From Dankookia rubra (GTDB lineage Bacteria; Pseudomonadota; Alphaproteobacteria; Acetobacterales; Acetobacteraceae), in contig NZ_SMSJ01000004.1 in NCBI RefSeq assembly GCF_004355005.1, forward strand, positions 62,001 through 126,000: DNA of 64,000 nt. The letters run 5' to 3'. Within the stretch, counting starts at the first letter, position 1. Each line of letters opens with the position of its first letter. Both the position numbers and the translations under genes were made by a program. This document shows, piece by piece, positions 61,206-64,000 of the stretch. The notes beneath the pieces were generated by a model. It made no database searches. It had not been told where the DNA came from and saw nothing but the letters and a program-made list of their open reading frames with translations.

Positions 61206-63152
61206 CTACTTGTGCCGGGCTTCGGCCAGGTGGTCGAATCGATGGACATAGCTGCCGAGGCCCTGGGTCAGGCTGCGCAGCTCGATGATGAAATCCTGCA
61301 GTTCGGCGGCCGGCACCAGCGCCTCCACCGCGTCCCAGCCTTCCCAGCCCTCCTTCGCCGCATAGCCGAGGATCTGGCCGCGCCGCCCGGTCAGCAAGCG
61401 CTGGGCGTTCGGGGTATATTCTGCCGGCACCGTGACGGTCACCGCCTCGATCGGCTCCAGCAGCACCGGGTCGGCCTTGGCCAGCCCGTCCTGCATCGCC
61501 TGGCGCGTGGCCGTGGCGAAGGCCATGTCGCTGCTGTCGACCGAATGGAAGCTGCCGTCCAGCAGCGTCACCGCGACATCAACCACGGGATGGCCGAGCG
61601 GGCCCTTTTTCGTCGCCTCCTCGGCCGCCTCCCCCACCGCGGGAATGAAGCGGCGCGGCACGGCGCCGCCGACCACCTTCTCCTCGAAGGCGAAGCCGGC
61701 GCCGCGCGGGCGCGGTTCGATATGCAGCTTCACGTCGGCGAACTGGCCGTGGCCGCCGGTCTGCCGCTTCAGCCTGGCATGCTGGGTGATGGGCTGGCGG
61801 ATGGTCTCGCGATAGGCGATCTGCGGCCGCACGGTGCGCAGCTTGATGCCGAGCGCGCCGGACAGCCGCTCCACCGCCGCGCGCAGGTGGATCTCGCCCT
61901 GGCCATGCAGGATGGTCTGGGCGCTTTCGGGGTCCAGCACCACGCCGAGCGCCGGGTCCTCCTCCGCCAGCCGCTGCAGCGCGCCGGACAGCCGCACCTC
62001 GTCCTTGCGGTCGTCCAGCACCACGGCCAGGGCATGCACCGGGGCGGCGGGCCGCGGAAAGGCCAGCGGCGGCTCGGTGCCAAGCGTCGCGCCCGTTGTC
62101 ACGCCTTCGAGCCGGCCGAGCGCCACGATCTCGCCGGTCGCCGCTTCGGGAACCTTTTGCGCCTCGCCGTTTGGGAAGCGGTGGATGCCGCCGACCCGGT
62201 GGCCGTCGAGCTGCGCGCCGTCCTTCACTTGGCCGCGCCAGATCCGCGCCCAGGACAGTCGCCCGGCATGGCCGGCATGCAGGGTGCGGAAGATCTGTGC
62301 CAGCGGCGCGCCCTCGGGCGCGATGCCGCGGCGGGCCGCCGTCTCCTGCGGGTCCGGCACGTCGTGCCGCAGCGCCTTCCACAGCCGCTGGACGCCGTTG
62401 TTGTGCTCCGCCGCGCCGAGCAGCACGGAAACGACGGCCCCGCTCGCCTCGCTCGTGTGGAGCGGGCGGTAGATCTCCTCGAGGTCCGGCGCCAGATCCT
62501 CCAGCACCTTCTCGAGCAGCGCGTCGTCGTGGTCGGCCAGCGCCTCCAGCAGCTCGGCCCGCGCCTCCGCCTCGCGCTCGCGCATCGCCGGCGGCAACTC
62601 GATCCGCTCGGAGGCGGCGCCGCGGCGGTAGCGATAGGCGCGCTCGGAGACGACGTCGACATAGCCGGTCACCGTCTCGCCCTCGCGGATCGGCACCTGA
62701 CGCAATACCAGCTTGCGGCGGGTCTGGCCCTGCAGTGCCGCCAGCGTGTCGCGCACCCGACCATCCAGCTGGTCGATCTTGTTGACGAAGACCAGGGCCG
62801 GGACGCCCTGGTCCTCCAGCATCCGGAAGACCGGGCCGAGCCCGGCGGCGCGGCCGGGCGCGGCTTCGGCCACCACGACCGCCAAGTCGCAGACCGCGAG
62901 CGCACAGGCCGCGTCGTGCGCGAATTCGATCGAGCCGGGACAGTCCAGCAGCGACCAGGCATCGCCCATGAGGCCGGCATGGCCGAGGCGGAGCTCGGTC
63001 CCCATGCCGCGCGGGCCGCCGCGCCGCGCCGCGCCGCCGGCGGCGCCCAGCAGCGCGTCGAACAGGGTCGATTTCCCGCTGCCCTGCGGGCCGATGAGCG
63101 CGAAGGATCGGGGCCTCGCCCCGCCGGGTTGTCTGCCGCTGGCGTCAGGCAT
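61206..63152 (-). CDS. EF-G-like translational GTPase (FusA paralogue)
   Basis: The 648-residue protein is an EF-G homologue. The P-loop is GPQGSGKST (21-29) instead of GHxDxGKT; G3 is DCPGSIEF (70-77); G4 is NKID (124-127). Domains II-V follow, with RRFIPAVGEAAEEA near 517-530 and a tail of the domain V type. The His after D-x-P-G that activates GTP hydrolysis in EF-G is Ser74 here. It is shorter than EF-G (~700) and probably is not the main elongation factor. GGGAGGG precedes the ATG at 63152. Confidence 0.85.
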   Translation of the reverse strand: MPDASGRQPGGARPRSFALIGPQGSGKSTLFDALLGAAGGAARRGGPRGMGTELRLGHAGLMGDAWSLLDCPGSIEFAHDAACALAVCDLAVVVAEAAPGRAAGLGPVFRMLEDQGVPALVFVNKIDQLDGRVRDTLAALQGQTRRKLVLRQVPIREGETVTGYVDVVSERAYRYRRGAASERIELPPAMREREAEARAELLEALADHDDALLEKVLEDLAPDLEEIYRPLHTSEASGAVVSVLLGAAEHNNGVQRLWKALRHDVPDPQETAARRGIAPEGAPLAQIFRTLHAGHAGRLSWARIWRGQVKDGAQLDGHRVGGIHRFPNGEAQKVPEAATGEIVALGRLEGVTTGATLGTEPPLAFPRPAAPVHALAVVLDDRKDEVRLSGALQRLAEEDPALGVVLDPESAQTILHGQGEIHLRAAVERLSGALGIKLRTVRPQIAYRETIRQPITQHARLKRQTGGHGQFADVKLHIEPRPRGAGFAFEEKVVGGAVPRRFIPAVGEAAEEATKKGPLGHPVVDVAVTLLDGSFHSVDSSDMAFATATRQAMQDGLAKADPVLLEPIEAVTVTVPAEYTPNAQRLLTGRRGQILGYAAKEGWEGWDAVEALVPAAELQDFIIELRSLTQGLGSYVHRFDHLAEARHK

Positions 63153-63505
63153 GGTGAACTGCCCTCCCTTTCGGGGCAGGCCGTCGCGGCGCGCAAGCCG
63201 GGCACCGCAGGCGGGCCAGCCCGGGTCGTTGTCGACCCTTGGTTGCCGCGGGCATCCCGGCGCCGCCGGGTGGAGCCCGGGCACCGCGCGTGGGCGGCAG
63301 CCTAGCGAGATCGGTGGGGCGAATGCCACCACGCCGTCGCGGCCGGACCGACCGCGCCGGCGTATCCATCCTCGAGCAACCCTTGGATGGTTTATTCATG
63401 CAGCGATTGCATGGTCAGAGGCGAGCAATCGGCGAATTTCACGCTGGTATTTTGCTGCGATGCAGCATCATGCTGCAACGCAACATCGCAATGGCGAGGT
63501 TCACC
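63153..63505. promoter_or_regulatory. Intergenic region with two PhaR-like operator sequences
   Basis: This 353-base gap separates the EF-G-like gene (minus) and a small gene (plus). TGCTGC-GAT-GCAGCA (63453-63467) is a perfect palindrome, and TGCTGC-AAC-GCAACA (63471-63485) is a near copy 18 bases on. Their core CTGC-N3-GCAG fits the site described for PhaR, the polyhydroxyalkanoate regulator in alphaproteobacteria. Nothing else is recognised in the first 290 bases. Confidence 0.5.
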
Positions 63506-63736
63506 ATGAAAATCAACCTGCATGTCCCGGGCGTCCAGACCGAAGCCGCCCTGTCGAATTCCATCCTGCCTGTGGTCGGAGCCGCGATCCTGCTGACTGG
63601 ATTGGCCGTCCTGCCGGCCTCGGCCCTTTTCCTGGCGGCGCTGACCGGCGCGACCGGGCTGGGCGTGAGCCTGGCCGAGCTGCGCCGGCACGGCGGCCCG
63701 GACGTTCCGGCGCTGCCAATCCTGACCGAGCGCTGA
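63506..63736 (+). CDS. Small membrane protein behind PhaR-like sites
   Basis: The predicted 76-residue protein starts MKINLHVPGVQTE and has two hydrophobic stretches (about 19-38 and 40-56), then a polar tail. GCGAGG lies 7 bases before the ATG at 63506; an in-frame ATG at 63491 overlaps that site. I recognise no family. Its promoter region carries two TGCTGC-N3-GCARCA sequences, suggesting control by a PhaR-like regulator. Phasins are usually larger and not membrane proteins, so it is not a typical phasin. Confidence 0.5.
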   Translation: MKINLHVPGVQTEAALSNSILPVVGAAILLTGLAVLPASALFLAALTGATGLGVSLAELRRHGGPDVPALPILTER

Positions 63737-63805
63737 GCCGCCCGGGCTGTCCGTCTTCCCGTCCATCGCCGATACTCGGTGACCGGAACGGGAGGAGGCA
63801 CAGCC

Positions 63806-64000
63806 ATGGCCGAACTGCGCGGGGGCAATCTCGGCCCCTATGAGCTGAAGGGCCGCGTCGCGGTCGTCACCGGCGGCAGCAACGGCATCGGCGCCGCGAC
63901 CGCGCGCCGCCTGGCCGATGCTGGCGCCACGGTGGTGGTCGGCTACAACGAAGGCGCCGGGCGGGCCGCGGCGCTCACGGCGGACCTGCCCGGAAGCGGC
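63806..64000 (+). CDS. Short-chain dehydrogenase/reductase (partial, N-terminus)
   Basis: The first 65 codons of an SDR are present and the gene continues past the right edge. GRVAVVTGGSNGIGAAT near residues 17-33 carries the T-G-x3-G-x-G cofactor motif, followed by ARRLADAGATVVVG. GGGAGGAGGCACAGCC before the ATG is a strong ribosome binding site. The catalytic Y-x-x-x-K lies outside the window, so the subfamily cannot be set. Confidence 0.85.
   Translation, partial: MAELRGGNLGPYELKGRVAVVTGGSNGIGAATARRLADAGATVVVGYNEGAGRAAALTADLPGSG

Noticed and set aside
61212-63305. Plus-strand open frame of 697 codons opposite the EF-G-like gene
   Set aside because: The minus strand has clear GTPase motifs; the plus frame has none and is a codon-bias shadow.

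Overview
This is a very GC-rich window from an alphaproteobacterium, most likely of the Acetobacteraceae (Roseomonas-like). I infer this from several things seen in the sequence: the conserved alphaproteobacterial run secG-pyrG-eno-ftsB-pdhA-pdhB-pdhC-lpd-lipA, a pyruvate dehydrogenase E1 beta subunit that carries its own lipoyl domain, and three orphan tripartite-tricarboxylate (Bug) binding proteins beside CaiB/BaiF CoA-transferases. No rRNA, tRNA, CRISPR array, insertion sequence or prophage was seen.

Layout. 0-12 kb: the start of folK and a divergent NYN-domain gene; a MarR / OmpR-type regulator / EnvZ-type kinase set; ilvE with a long leader; small transport genes; then a minus-strand run dapA-smpB-molybdoenzyme-glutathione peroxidase-cyclase-TauE. 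12-16 kb: a tightly coupled plus-strand run slt - alpha/beta hydrolase - pgpA - pncC. 16-20.5 kb: a beta-lactamase-fold hydrolase with a Bug receptor, a YraN nuclease-fold protein, threonine aldolase and a GST. 20.5-36 kb: the housekeeping block on the minus strand (pyruvate dehydrogenase complex, lipoate synthase, a COQ10/RatA-type protein, ftsB, enolase, CTP synthase, SecG), with a frameshifted uvsE and a degenerate dioxygenase remnant. 36-41 kb: two tandem amidohydrolases with a Rieske protein next to an HxlR regulator and a set of small VOC/YCII genes. 41-61 kb: an accessory catabolic region with a hydroxyacid dehydrogenase, an M20 peptidase, FAD oxidases, two enoyl-CoA hydratases, an HMG-CoA-lyase-like protein, divergent SucC/SucD-like genes, an RraA-like protein, a MaoC hydratase, two CoA-transferases and two Bug receptors. 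61-64 kb: an EF-G-like GTPase, a small membrane protein behind two PhaR-like operator sequences, and the start of an SDR gene.

How the genes fit together. The 46-61 kb genes could import a small carboxylate, convert it to a CoA thioester (ligase or CoA-transfer), hydrate it (MaoC or enoyl-CoA hydratase) and cleave it (HMG-CoA-lyase-like). The substrate cannot be read from the sequence. Two would-be lyases of this region lack the catalytic residue of the well-studied enzymes. Three genes are visibly broken (uvsE, an NDH-2 type NADH dehydrogenase, a PhyH-like dioxygenase).

The most unusual non-coding signal is a family of hairpin-plus-tail elements placed just after stop codons, including two tail-to-tail pairs in convergent gaps. 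The second is a 13-base sequence shared between the pdhA upstream region and the small-gene promoter near 63.47 kb, where it sits beside a perfect CTGC-N3-GCAG palindrome.
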